Assembly (NCBI GenBank): GCA_019310385.1
Contig: JAFDEK010000029.1
Location: 1-37,238, forward strand
Source: Deltaproteobacteria bacterium
Lineage (GTDB): Bacteria; Myxococcota_A; UBA9160; UBA4427
Length of the DNA stretch: 37,238 bases
Reading direction: 5' to 3'
Shown piece by piece: positions 24,685-32,740 of the stretch. Each line of letters begins with the position of its first letter. The first letter of the stretch is position 1. The notes beneath the pieces are model-generated. The model was not told the DNA's origin, ran no database searches, and worked only from the letters and a program-made list of their open reading frames with translations. The position numbers and the translations under genes were made by a program.

Positions 24685-26115
24685 CTATCCCGCCAGTCCG
24701 AAGTGCCGCAGGCCGCGCATCAGGACGGCCCGGGCCACGCTGCGGATTCCCACGCGCGGGATGTTGAGGGCAGCGAGCTCCGCGACGTAGCGCCGCCGAT
24801 GGCGAGCGTTGCGCAGGGCGATCCACAGGCCCGCGGCGCGTCCGGTCGTGCGCGCGTGGAGCAGGGCCGCGTGGATCTCCATGGTCTTCGGATGCACGTT
24901 GGGTGCCCGCGGGCACTGGGCGCAGAAGTCGGGCAGATGCTCGCCCGTGATCAGGCTGCGGCGCAGGCTCGAGTAGTTCTCGCCGTGCCAGACCGCCCGG
25001 AAGGAAGCGAGGTCGGCGTTGCCCATCTCGACGTTGCGGCCCGTCGAGGAGCAGCAGAGGCCCACGCTTCCGTTGAGCCCTACGAAGGGCTTGTCGAAGG
25101 GGAAGAGGCAGAGCTTGGTCTTGCCGGGTGTCACGGGCGCGTGGGGCTCGTCGTCCTCCATGCCCGCGCTCTGCTCCTTCCCCTCGAGCAGGTTCTGGTA
25201 GGGATCGTTGCTGAGCAGCCGCACGCCGCGCTCTCGGGCGATCTGCGAGCCGGCCCGCCAGTTGCGGCGCAGCCGCTCGGGGTCGCCTACGAGGCTCTGG
25301 CCCCGGGTGTGCTCCATCCCCTCGGCGTCGCGCTCCATCATGCTGCTCAGGGTGACTGAATCGGCGCCCAGCTCGGCCGCCAGGGCGACGAAGTCCGGGA
25401 ACTCGTCGATGTTCTTGCGCATGCCCACGAAGGAGATGTGGAGACGCGGGTAGGGGAGGGCGCGCGCCTCGCGCAGGCGGACGAGCTCGGCGAGGTTGCG
25501 CTTCACGTCCTCGAAGCGCGATCCGCGCATGATCTCCATGGCGGTCTCGGCGCGGGCTCCGTGGAAGGAGACCCGGATGCTCTCGATCTGCTTCTCGACG
25601 ATCTGGTGCCGGGTCTTCTCGTTCAGCGTGGTTCCGTTGGTGAGGACCACGATGTCCCGGGTCTGGCTGCGGGCCGCGTCGATGAGCTCGGGCCAGCGCT
25701 TGTTGAGGAAGAACTCGGCTCCGCCTCCGCTGAAGGTCACCGTGCGCATCGGGATCTTCTCGGCCAGCCGGGCCCGCAGCACTTCGGGCGAGAGCTCGGG
25801 CATCTGCCGCAGCTTCCAGCCCTTGTCGCTGCGTACGCGATGGAAGTCGCACATCTCGCACACCACGTTGCAGCGGCCCGTCGGGTCGAAGGTGATGTTG
25901 GGGGGATAGTCGTGCCAGTCGACCAGGGGCTGGATGCCGCCCCGAGAGCGCGCGGGCCCACGCTCGGGCGCGGCTTCCGCGGCCGCCTGGGCGCTCCGCT
26001 CGGCGATCTCGTGGACCCGAGTGGGCTGATCGAGGCGGAAGCGCTTCAGGAAATCCCGCAGCTCCGCATCCTGCGGCTCCTCTTTCGCCAGATCGACAGG
26101 CTCGTCTCGACTCAC
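24685..26115 (-). CDS. radical SAM / SPASM-like protein in a polysaccharide operon
   Basis: This 476-residue protein has a CxxxCxxC cluster, CNVVCEMCDF (Cys82, Cys86, Cys89), that binds the SAM-cleaving [4Fe-4S] centre. It is followed by TFSGGGAEFF and a barrel with conserved LTNGT. The C-terminal part has a SPASM-like auxiliary cluster region with CLFPF, GLCCSSTGR and CAQCPR. An ~80-residue polar N-terminal extension precedes the barrel. Radical SAM/SPASM proteins modify peptides, sugars or other substrates by radical chemistry, and the target here is unknown. The start is a GTG at 26115 overlapping the upstream stop as GTGA, so it is translationally coupled to the glycosyltransferase. The location suggests sugar or glycolipid modification. 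Confidence 0.88.
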   Translation of the reverse strand: MSRDEPVDLAKEEPQDAELRDFLKRFRLDQPTRVHEIAERSAQAAAEAAPERGPARSRGGIQPLVDWHDYPPNITFDPTGRCNVVCEMCDFHRVRSDKGWKLRQMPELSPEVLRARLAEKIPMRTVTFSGGGAEFFLNKRWPELIDAARSQTRDIVVLTNGTTLNEKTRHQIVEKQIESIRVSFHGARAETAMEIMRGSRFEDVKRNLAELVRLREARALPYPRLHISFVGMRKNIDEFPDFVALAAELGADSVTLSSMMERDAEGMEHTRGQSLVGDPERLRRNWRAGSQIARERGVRLLSNDPYQNLLEGKEQSAGMEDDEPHAPVTPGKTKLCLFPFDKPFVGLNGSVGLCCSSTGRNVEMGNADLASFRAVWHGENYSSLRRSLITGEHLPDFCAQCPRAPNVHPKTMEIHAALLHARTTGRAAGLWIALRNARHRRRYVAELAALNIPRVGIRSVARAVLMRGLRHFGLAG

Positions 26116-27020
26116 GATTTCGCCTGCCCCGCTGCGCGTGCGACCTGCTCCCGGATGAAGCGACGCCGCTCCTGGCGGATGCGCCAGGCCAGGTAGAGCT
26201 TGCGTGCGAGGAGCCGCAGCTGTCGGGTCGAGCGCTGAAGCCGGGAGCGCAGGACTTCGTGCACAGCGAGCTTCTGCACACCACCCGATCGTCCCTGGTG
26301 CCTCGCCCAGGACTGAGTCCCGTAGTACATCCGCTTGACCAGGTACTCCGGCGTCATGCGCTCGGCGTTCACCTGATGAAAGACCACGGCGCCGCTCACG
26401 AAGCGGCGGCGAAAGCGGGGCGAGCCCAGGAACCACTCTTCGCCGCCCATGAGGTCGTCGCCGGTGCGGCCGAGACGGGCGTCGAAACCCTCCTCGAGGA
26501 GCAGCGTGCGGGAGGCTCCTACGTTGGTGCCCAGGAAGTACTCGTCCTCGGCGAGCCAGCGATCCCGGTCGCCGAAGTGCTTGAGGCTCCAGTGGGGCCA
26601 CCAGGCATATTCGAGCTCGGGTGGCGGCATCACCTCGAAGAGGGGCAGGACGTTGCCGCCGATGACGTCGGGCGACTGGGTCTCGATGGCGTCGATGAAG
26701 CTCTCCACCAGCCGCGGCGCGGCGGTGGCGTCGTCGTCGATGAAGAAGACGTAGTCTCCCCGGCTCTCCTGGATGGCCCGATTGCGGGCGTGGGAGAGGC
26801 CGAGCATGGGCTCGACGACCAGGCGGATCTCCCGCGCTCGGCCGCGCAGTCCAGCGACGACCTTCCCGGTGGCCTCGGCCGACGCAGCATCGTTCTCGAT
26901 CACCAGGATCTCGTAGCGATCGGCGTCGGCGCTCTGGCAGGAGAGGCTCCAGAGGGTGTCCTCGATGCGCCCGGACCCGGCCAGGGTGCAGACGCAGAGG
27001 CTGATCACGGGATCCTTCAC
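26112..27020 (-). CDS. GT2-family glycosyltransferase
   Basis: This 302-residue GT-A fold enzyme has an N-terminal nucleotide-binding strand (VISLCVCT), the metal/nucleotide-sugar motif DDD at 95-97 inside YVFFIDDDATAAP, and a later acidic motif GDDLMGGEEWF typical of the GT2 acceptor region. No membrane segment is visible, so it is likely cytoplasmic or peripherally bound, with a basic C-terminus. It would add one sugar to a lipid-linked glycan for the Wzm/Wzt exporter. The start is a GTG at 27020, preceded by AGAGG and overlapping the upstream stop as GTGA. Confidence 0.87.
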   Translation of the reverse strand: MKDPVISLCVCTLAGSGRIEDTLWSLSCQSADADRYEILVIENDAASAEATGKVVAGLRGRAREIRLVVEPMLGLSHARNRAIQESRGDYVFFIDDDATAAPRLVESFIDAIETQSPDVIGGNVLPLFEVMPPPELEYAWWPHWSLKHFGDRDRWLAEDEYFLGTNVGASRTLLLEEGFDARLGRTGDDLMGGEEWFLGSPRFRRRFVSGAVVFHQVNAERMTPEYLVKRMYYGTQSWARHQGRSGGVQKLAVHEVLRSRLQRSTRQLRLLARKLYLAWRIRQERRRFIREQVARAAGQAKS

Positions 27021-27874
27021 GAGGGCCTCTTCTCGGCAAAGACCCTCTTCTCCGCAAAGAGCATGTCGAAGGGCACGCGCTCGAAGACCTCGAGCTTCCC
27101 TCCCTCGGTGGCGTTGATGACTCGCCGGCCCGCCTTGCGGAACTCCTCCTCGGCGCGCAGGTAGGCGAGCTCCATGCGGTCGGTGCGTGGCGCGTGCCAG
27201 CGCTTGCCCTTGCCGAAGTAGTCGGGGTGGAAGTGGTTCGGATCGTCGGAGTTCGACGTCCACTCGTTGACGTTTTCGGCCCGGGTGATGTCGGGGGGAG
27301 TCGCGTAGCTGTGGTCGAAGCCGACGAGGACGACGGGATCGAACTCCATGTAGTACGCGAGCTGCAAGCAGAGGTAGCTCACGGTTCCGCCGACCCACAT
27401 GTAGCGCGCGGCATCGTGGCTGAAGTTCGGAAAGCCGGAGTACTCGGCGTAGTCGTAGAGGATCCTGGCGTAGCGGAGGTCCCCGTGCTCGGGGATCCGC
27501 TTGCGGTACATGGGCGAGTAGATCTTGACCGGCCCTTCGAGGTGGCCGATCTCTTCGGCCCGATCTTCGACCACCAGGGCGTCTTCGACCACGTAATAGG
27601 TGGGGAGGAAGCCGAGCCAATCCTCGATCAGGTAGATCCCGTTGACGCCGAAGGTCACCTCACCCCGGAGCAGCTCGGGGTCGCAGCGCTTGAGGGAGGG
27701 ACCGCCGCCCATGATGACGCAACGCTGACCCCGGCCCGACCCCTTGAGCGAGCGCAAGGAGGGCAGCTCCGGTGCCGAGCGAGCCTCGTGGCGCCAGTAG
27801 GCGTGAGCGCCGCGCAGGCGGGTGATGGCCTGGCGCCGGAGCCGGCGCCAGAGTGAGAATTCGCGGGGAACCAT
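27017..27874 (-). CDS. DUF115 (MptE-like) family protein
   Basis: This 285-residue protein has the DUF115 nucleotide-binding signature CVIMGGGPSLKR (~52-63), followed by FGVNGIYLI and TYYVVEDALVVED. It ends with a GGKLEVF-type strand. The DUF115 fold is shared with an archaeal pterin pyrophosphokinase and with bacterial Maf proteins, which act in glycosylation, commonly of flagellin with nonulosonic acids. As first gene of a polysaccharide operon it may make or transfer a sugar precursor. ATG 27874 is chosen because AAGGG precedes it; an in-frame ATG at 27907 is a weaker alternative. It overlaps the GT2 gene by 4 bases. Confidence 0.82.
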   Translation of the reverse strand: MVPREFSLWRRLRRQAITRLRGAHAYWRHEARSAPELPSLRSLKGSGRGQRCVIMGGGPSLKRCDPELLRGEVTFGVNGIYLIEDWLGFLPTYYVVEDALVVEDRAEEIGHLEGPVKIYSPMYRKRIPEHGDLRYARILYDYAEYSGFPNFSHDAARYMWVGGTVSYLCLQLAYYMEFDPVVLVGFDHSYATPPDITRAENVNEWTSNSDDPNHFHPDYFGKGKRWHAPRTDRMELAYLRAEEEFRKAGRRVINATEGGKLEVFERVPFDMLFAEKRVFAEKRPS

Positions 27875-27950
27875 GACCCTTCGAGAATCGGCGGAGTCGG
27901 GCCTCATCCTGAGCGCTTTTCGCCGCCGGATCGGCGTTCGAAGGCGCCTC

Positions 27951-27973
27951 CTGCCGGTTTCTGAGGCCGGCAG
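27951..27973. promoter_or_regulatory. 7-bp inverted repeat between divergent glycan genes
   Basis: CTGCCGG (27951-27957) and CCGGCAG (27967-27973) are perfect reverse complements with a 9-base spacer. They lie in the 185-base region between the polysaccharide operon and the divergent methyltransferases. It may be an operator shared by both promoters, or chance in GC-rich DNA. Confidence 0.3.
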
Positions 27974-28059
27974 CCGGCGTGCAGGCGACGGGCGTCGCGA
28001 CGGCGCCGCTGGGCCGCGGGCCGGCTGCACCTGGCTTCAGATCTGCCCATGAGTTGCCG

Positions 28060-29007
28060 ATGAACGAGGCGAACCCGAGCGTGCCGTCTCCGGCGCGAAC
28101 GACTGGAGAATCGATCTTGGACTCCATCGAAGTCCTGGCGCCCTCCCTGATGGAGGAGCTGCCCGAGCTGCTCGGCGAGATGCGATCCGTGGTGGGGGAG
28201 CTGCCCGTCGCCCGCGGCTGGCACTACTACATGGATCTCTGCTGGGCCGCCCGGGTGCTCGATCCCGAGCCCGGGATGCGGGTGCTCGACGCGGGGGGCG
28301 GCAACGGCGTGATGCAGTGGTGGCTGGCCCGGCGCGGCGCCCGGGTGCTGAGCGTCGATCTCGGGGGGTGGCCCTACGAGGGGAAGCACTTCGACGGCTG
28401 GTGCGAGCGCAGCCGGTGGGGCGAGGAGCCGTCCCGTAGGGCGCTTACCGCGCGCGACCTCCTTCCTCCCAGGCGCTTCTGGTCTCCGCCCGAGTGGGTC
28501 GAGAAGGCGAAGCGCACCCGCAGGCTCATTCGTCCATCGCCGCCGCGCTACTCGGGCTCCATCGTCTTCTGGCAACACGACCTCCGGCACCTCTCGGAGC
28601 TGGAGACGGGGAGCATCGACGCCATCGTCTCGATCTCCGCCCTCGAGCACAACGAGCTCGGCGACTTGCAGGCCATCGTCCGCGAGCTCGAGCGGGTGCT
28701 CAAGCCCGGCGGCAAGCTGGCGATCACCGTCGGCGGCGCCCGGAACGAGGACTGGTTCCACGATCCCTCCAAGGGCTGGTGCTACACCGAGAAGACCCTC
28801 AGAGAGGTCTTCGGCCTCGACGCCTACGAGACCAACTTCGCCCGTTACGACGAAATCATGGAAGATCTCCTCCACTGCGGAGAGCTGAAGGAGGATCTGC
28901 CCGAGTTCTACTTCGCGAGCGGAGACAACGGCATGCCCTGGGGCCGCTGGGATCCCCAGTACCCGGCCGTCGGGGTCTGCAAGACCAAGCCGCAGCCGGC
29001 CCCGTGA
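28060..29007 (+). CDS. class I SAM-dependent methyltransferase
   Basis: This 315-residue Rossmann methyltransferase has the SAM-binding motif VLDAGGGNG (75-83) and the acidic strand end VDLGG. Motif IV-like VSISALEHNE follows, with a C-terminal KPGGKLAITVGG hairpin. The start ATG at 28060 has no strong ribosome site, but upstream in-frame codons look non-coding. Its stop and the next start overlap as TGATG. It is divergent from the polysaccharide operon and probably belongs to it functionally. The acceptor is unknown; methylation of a sugar or of the glycan end is the natural guess. Confidence 0.85.
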   Translation: MNEANPSVPSPARTTGESILDSIEVLAPSLMEELPELLGEMRSVVGELPVARGWHYYMDLCWAARVLDPEPGMRVLDAGGGNGVMQWWLARRGARVLSVDLGGWPYEGKHFDGWCERSRWGEEPSRRALTARDLLPPRRFWSPPEWVEKAKRTRRLIRPSPPRYSGSIVFWQHDLRHLSELETGSIDAIVSISALEHNELGDLQAIVRELERVLKPGGKLAITVGGARNEDWFHDPSKGWCYTEKTLREVFGLDAYETNFARYDEIMEDLLHCGELKEDLPEFYFASGDNGMPWGRWDPQYPAVGVCKTKPQPAP

Positions 29008-29993
29008 TGTCGGCGGGCCGCGCCCTGCGGCGCTTCGGCGATCGCTTCCTCTATCCCATGCCGCGACAACTCTCGTCGCGCTTCAGCGAGATCGGCGACC
29101 CAGCGCGTGCGCGTATCGAAGCGTCCCTCGAGCAGAACTTCTACAGCCCCGAGGCCGGTGGCTACCTGCGCAGCGAAGAAGGACGACAGCATCTCGAAGG
29201 CCAGGTGAGCGGGCGGCTCGAGAGCGATCGCCGCCGGGTGATCCCCTGGCTCGATGCGGCCCGGCGCCTCGACGGCGCGCGCATCCTCGAGATCGGCTGC
29301 GGCACCGGATCTTCGACCGTGGCTCTCTGCGAGCAGGGCGCCGACGTGGTCGCGGTGGACCTCAACCGCCGCCACATGGCCGTGGCCCGGGAGCGCTGCG
29401 AGGCCCACGGGCAGAAGCCCCACTTCGTCGTCGCCAACGCGGCGGAGGTCGCCGAGCTCTTCGCGGACCGGCGCTTCGACTTCGTGATCTTCTTCGCCGC
29501 CCTCGAGCACATGACCTACGAAGAGCGCCGCGTCGCAATGGCGAACACCTGGAACATGCTCGCTCCGGGAGGCCTCTGGGCCGTGGTCGAGACTCCCAAT
29601 CGCCTGCACTACTTCGACGACCACTCCGCGAAGCTGCCCTTCTATCACTGGCTTCCCGACGAGCTCGCGTGGGACTACGGCGAGCGCAGCCCGCGGGCCG
29701 CCTTCCGCAGCACCATCTCCGGGGTCCGCGACGCCGATGACTACCGCCTGGCCCTGCAGCGCTTCGGCCGCGGCATCAGCTACCACGAGTTCGAGCTGGC
29801 TCTTGCCCCAATGCGGGAGCTGCAGGTGGTGAGCAGCCTCTACACCCACACGCCGGGCCTGCGGGCGCTGCGCTGGGTGCAAAAGCGCACGGCGCTCAAG
29901 GGGCGCTATCAGAATCTGCTCTCGCAGATCTGCCCGGAGATCAGCCCGGCCTTCTTCGAGCCCTGGCTGAATCTGATCCTCGCCAAGCGCTGA
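29007..29993 (+). CDS. class I SAM-dependent methyltransferase
   Basis: This 328-residue methyltransferase has motif I ILEIGCGTG (93-101), VVAVDLN at motif II, FFAALEHMTYEER after it and APGGLWAVVETPNRLHYFD in the post-motif region. An ~85-residue N-terminal extension with a YSPEAGGYL phrase precedes the catalytic fold. It is coupled to the preceding methyltransferase by a TGATG overlap, so the two enzymes are probably made in a fixed ratio. The 13-base convergent gap to the next gene leaves little room for a terminator. Confidence 0.87.
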   Translation: MSAGRALRRFGDRFLYPMPRQLSSRFSEIGDPARARIEASLEQNFYSPEAGGYLRSEEGRQHLEGQVSGRLESDRRRVIPWLDAARRLDGARILEIGCGTGSSTVALCEQGADVVAVDLNRRHMAVARERCEAHGQKPHFVVANAAEVAELFADRRFDFVIFFAALEHMTYEERRVAMANTWNMLAPGGLWAVVETPNRLHYFDDHSAKLPFYHWLPDELAWDYGERSPRAAFRSTISGVRDADDYRLALQRFGRGISYHEFELALAPMRELQVVSSLYTHTPGLRALRWVQKRTALKGRYQNLLSQICPEISPAFFEPWLNLILAKR

Positions 29994-30006
29994 GCGTCGC
30001 CTCGGC

Positions 30007-30627
30007 TCACCCGCCCTTTACCCTGGCCGCGATGGTCTCCGTGTACAGCCTGCGCAGCATGAGCAGCGCCCAGATCGCGGTGGCGATGACGTACCACAAC
30101 GAGCCCGACGCGCGGCCCGCCGGCGACGCGAAGACGGTCGGCTTGGCCGGTGGCGCACTCTGCCAGGGCAGGGGGCCGTCGACGTCGAGGATCAGGAAGG
30201 TGATCACCATGCGCAGACCGAGGAGCTGGACGAGGATCAGCAGGCCCCAGAGAAGCGACGCCAGGCGATGGGGCCACGCGGTGGGAGTCGCGAGAATCAG
30301 CGCGATCAAGAAGGCGGTGGTGGAGTAAGCCGGGTAGCGGCTGCTGTGCGGGTGGGCGTAAGCCTTCGAGCCTCCTTCGCCTCGCATGAGCTGTGAATCG
30401 TTGATCGCGCCGGCCTTCGGATTGGGGCGCAGCCAGATTTTGTGATCCAGCGGGAGGTCCCGCGCGACGCCGTTCATCACGTAGCGATAAGCATCCGCGT
30501 AGCCCTCCACGAAGGCCGGCCACGGCATGATGAGGACCGCATAGAGGAGCATGAAGCGGACGAAGAAGCCGACCAGCAGTCTCTGCGCGCTCTTTGCGCC
30601 GTGCACGGCTGGACGCGGCTCATCCAC
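30007..30627 (-). CDS. multi-pass membrane protein, resembles exosortase-associated membrane proteins
   Basis: This 206-residue protein has an N-terminal span (FFVRFMLLYAVLIMPWPAF), a polar exposed stretch, and two to three more spans (YSTTAFLIALILATP, LASLLWGLLILVQLLGL and one near the C-terminus). The pattern of a short loop RYPAYSTTAFLIALILATP followed by an RL-rich helix resembles small membrane proteins that accompany exosortases such as XrtH. That assignment is a resemblance only. The GTG at 30627 is the predicted start. It follows the HELLH protein after 21 bases on the same strand, so the two are likely co-transcribed. Confidence 0.6.
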   Translation of the reverse strand: MDEPRPAVHGAKSAQRLLVGFFVRFMLLYAVLIMPWPAFVEGYADAYRYVMNGVARDLPLDHKIWLRPNPKAGAINDSQLMRGEGGSKAYAHPHSSRYPAYSTTAFLIALILATPTAWPHRLASLLWGLLILVQLLGLRMVITFLILDVDGPLPWQSAPPAKPTVFASPAGRASGSLWYVIATAIWALLMLRRLYTETIAARVKGG

Positions 30628-30648
30628 GGGCGTTGTCCTGGCGCCGCG

Positions 30649-31425
30649 TCATTCGCCGGCTTCCGCGTCGCGCCCGGGGTCGGCCTGGCGGGCGGGCGCC
30701 TCGGGGCCGACGACCCGATCCGCCAGCTTGCCGCTGAGGGCGTAGGTGAGGAACGCGCACAGCACCGACACCACGAAGGACAGGACGATCAACGCGGCGG
30801 CGAGGGGGACGTGGTCGGCCAGCCCCAGCTCGCCGGGCTCCCCGGCGAGCTGGCCGATCAGCTTGAAGGCGTCGTCGCTGCGCACCGCCTCGATGGCGCC
30901 CGCGGTCTCCTCGTCCACGACCCAGCTCGCGACCCGGGTCGTCACGATCGATCCCACCTCGAAGTAGTCGCCGGGGATGCTGATGAAGGGGATGGCGACG
31001 AGCACGAAGGCGATCCCGAAGAGCAGGGGACGTAGCTGGCGGCTGCACATCCGCATCAGGGGCACGCCGAAGAGCACCGTGAGCAGGTAGGGAGCGAGCA
31101 CGGTGACCAGGTAGACGAAGTCCGAGCCATGGGTGTCGAAGCCCGAGAGCCGCCCCGCGTAGTCGCCGCCCGCCACCACGAAGGGAAAGACCGCGGCCAG
31201 CAAGGTGCCGCCGTAGATGGCCTGGATCTGGAGCTCGCTGACCTCCCCGCCGGTCGCCACGCAGCCGAGGGCGTGGAGGAGCTCGTGAATCGGAACGTAG
31301 ACGAACATGAAGATCGTCATGGCGCAGAAGGTGGCGAACAGGGAGGGGATCGGCCGCTTCGCGAGCGCAATGGTCTCCATGCAGGAAAGGAGGTCGCGCA
31401 GGGGCTGGCGAAAGAGCTGGAACAT
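30649..31425 (-). CDS. membrane zincin-like protein with HELLH motif
   Basis: This 258-residue protein has about five membrane spans. The first hydrophobic segment runs into VPIHELLHALG, giving HExxH (His47, Glu48, His51), the zinc site of gluzincins and of M50/DUF3267-type intramembrane metalloproteases. A later LAPYLLTVLFG helix fits the second core span of those families; a third zinc ligand was not identified. It could cleave membrane proteins or be a non-proteolytic relative. GGAGGG precedes the ATG at 31425. It shares an apparent two-gene operon with the membrane protein at 30007-30627. Confidence 0.72.
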   Translation of the reverse strand: MFQLFRQPLRDLLSCMETIALAKRPIPSLFATFCAMTIFMFVYVPIHELLHALGCVATGGEVSELQIQAIYGGTLLAAVFPFVVAGGDYAGRLSGFDTHGSDFVYLVTVLAPYLLTVLFGVPLMRMCSRQLRPLLFGIAFVLVAIPFISIPGDYFEVGSIVTTRVASWVVDEETAGAIEAVRSDDAFKLIGQLAGEPGELGLADHVPLAAALIVLSFVVSVLCAFLTYALSGKLADRVVGPEAPARQADPGRDAEAGE

Positions 31426-31499
31426 GGTGCCCTCCGTGTGGATCAGGCTAGAGCAGGAAAGGCCCGGGCGCAGCGCGGCCTCGCGGCCCAGCGAATCCC

Positions 31500-32705
31500 T
31501 CAGGCGAGGATGCCGCGCTCGCGCAGGGCCGCGATCTCCTCCGGAGTGCGGCCGAGCTCGCCCAGGACCTCGTCCGTGTGCTGGCCGTGCTCCGGCGCCA
31601 TGGCCCGGGGCGCCCAGGGCGTGTCGGCGAAATCGGCGGGGCTCGCGGGCAGCAGGGTGGTGGCCTCGCCGTCGGGCACCGCGACGGCGCCGCCGCAGGC
31701 CTGGAACTGGGGATCGGCGAGAACCTCTTCGATGGTCTGCACGGGTGCCCACCACAGGTCTTCCTCTGCGTCGAAGATCCCGGACCACTCGTCGCGGCTC
31801 TTCGTCGCGAAGATCTCGTCGAGCAGCGCGATGAGCTCCGCCGCGTTGGCGGTGCGGTCCTGTGCGGAGGCGAAGCGCGGATCCTCGATCCACTCCGGGT
31901 GTCCGACCGCGCGGGCCAGGGGCGGCCAGTGGCGATCGCCGTCGAGACCCACCAGCCAGAACCACTTGCCGTCCCGGTCCTGGTAGTTGTTGATGGCCGG
32001 GTTGTACATGGCCTTGCGGTCCGCCGTCTGCACCACGACGCCGAAGCGCAGGGTGATGGCCAGATCGAAGCTGAGGGTATAGATGCCCTGGCGCAGCAGG
32101 GAGGTGGAGACCAGCTGCCCCTTGCCGCTCTTTTCGCGCGCGAAGAGCGCGGCCGAGACGGCTCCCGCCAGGGTCACGCCGGTGGAGTGGTCCCCCATGC
32201 CGCCGCGCTGGAAGGGCGGGTTCTGGCCCGGAGCCGTGAGCGCGGACGCGATGCCCGAGCGCGCCCAGAAGCCCGCAATGTCGTAGGCGGCCTTGCCGGC
32301 GTCCGGCCCCTCCATGCCGTAGCCCGTGATGGCGGCGTAGACGAGGCGGGGATTGCGGGCGAGCAGGCTCGCGGGGTCGAGACCCAGGCGCGCGAGGGCC
32401 GCCATGCGGATGTTGGTCACGAAGACGTCGGCGCCCTCGATGAGCTCGAGGGCGAGCTCCCGCCCCGCTGCCTGCCCGAGGTCGAGCGCGACGCTGCGCT
32501 TTCCGCGATTGTCCATCTCGAAGGGCGGATTGAAGGGGAGATCGGCGCCCAGCATCTTCGAGAAGCCGCGAGCCGGGTCACCCAGGCCGGGAGGCTCGAT
32601 CTTCACGACGTCGGCGCCCCAATCGGCCAGGATGCCCGCGGCGGCGGGGCCCGCCACCCAGACGCCCATCTCCACCACTTTTACGCCTTCCATGGGTCCC
32701 GGCAC
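31500..32705 (-). CDS. CaiB/BaiF (class III) CoA-transferase
   Basis: This 401-residue single-unit class III CoA-transferase begins with VKVVEMGVWVAGPAAAGILADWGADVVKIE. The catalytic aspartate is in GGMGDHSTG (Asp172), and a typical C-terminal region with QTIEEVLADPQF follows. It would transfer CoA between organic acids in the cytoplasm. The start is a GTG at 32705, with GGAG 5-6 bases upstream; an ATG at 32693 is the alternative. It is downstream of the cation exchanger with a 35-base gap. Confidence 0.93.
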   Translation of the reverse strand: MPGPMEGVKVVEMGVWVAGPAAAGILADWGADVVKIEPPGLGDPARGFSKMLGADLPFNPPFEMDNRGKRSVALDLGQAAGRELALELIEGADVFVTNIRMAALARLGLDPASLLARNPRLVYAAITGYGMEGPDAGKAAYDIAGFWARSGIASALTAPGQNPPFQRGGMGDHSTGVTLAGAVSAALFAREKSGKGQLVSTSLLRQGIYTLSFDLAITLRFGVVVQTADRKAMYNPAINNYQDRDGKWFWLVGLDGDRHWPPLARAVGHPEWIEDPRFASAQDRTANAAELIALLDEIFATKSRDEWSGIFDAEEDLWWAPVQTIEEVLADPQFQACGGAVAVPDGEATTLLPASPADFADTPWAPRAMAPEHGQHTDEVLGELGRTPEEIAALRERGILA

Positions 32706-32740
32706 CCGCTCTCCTTCGTGCGCGCTCCGTGTGCGTTCGG

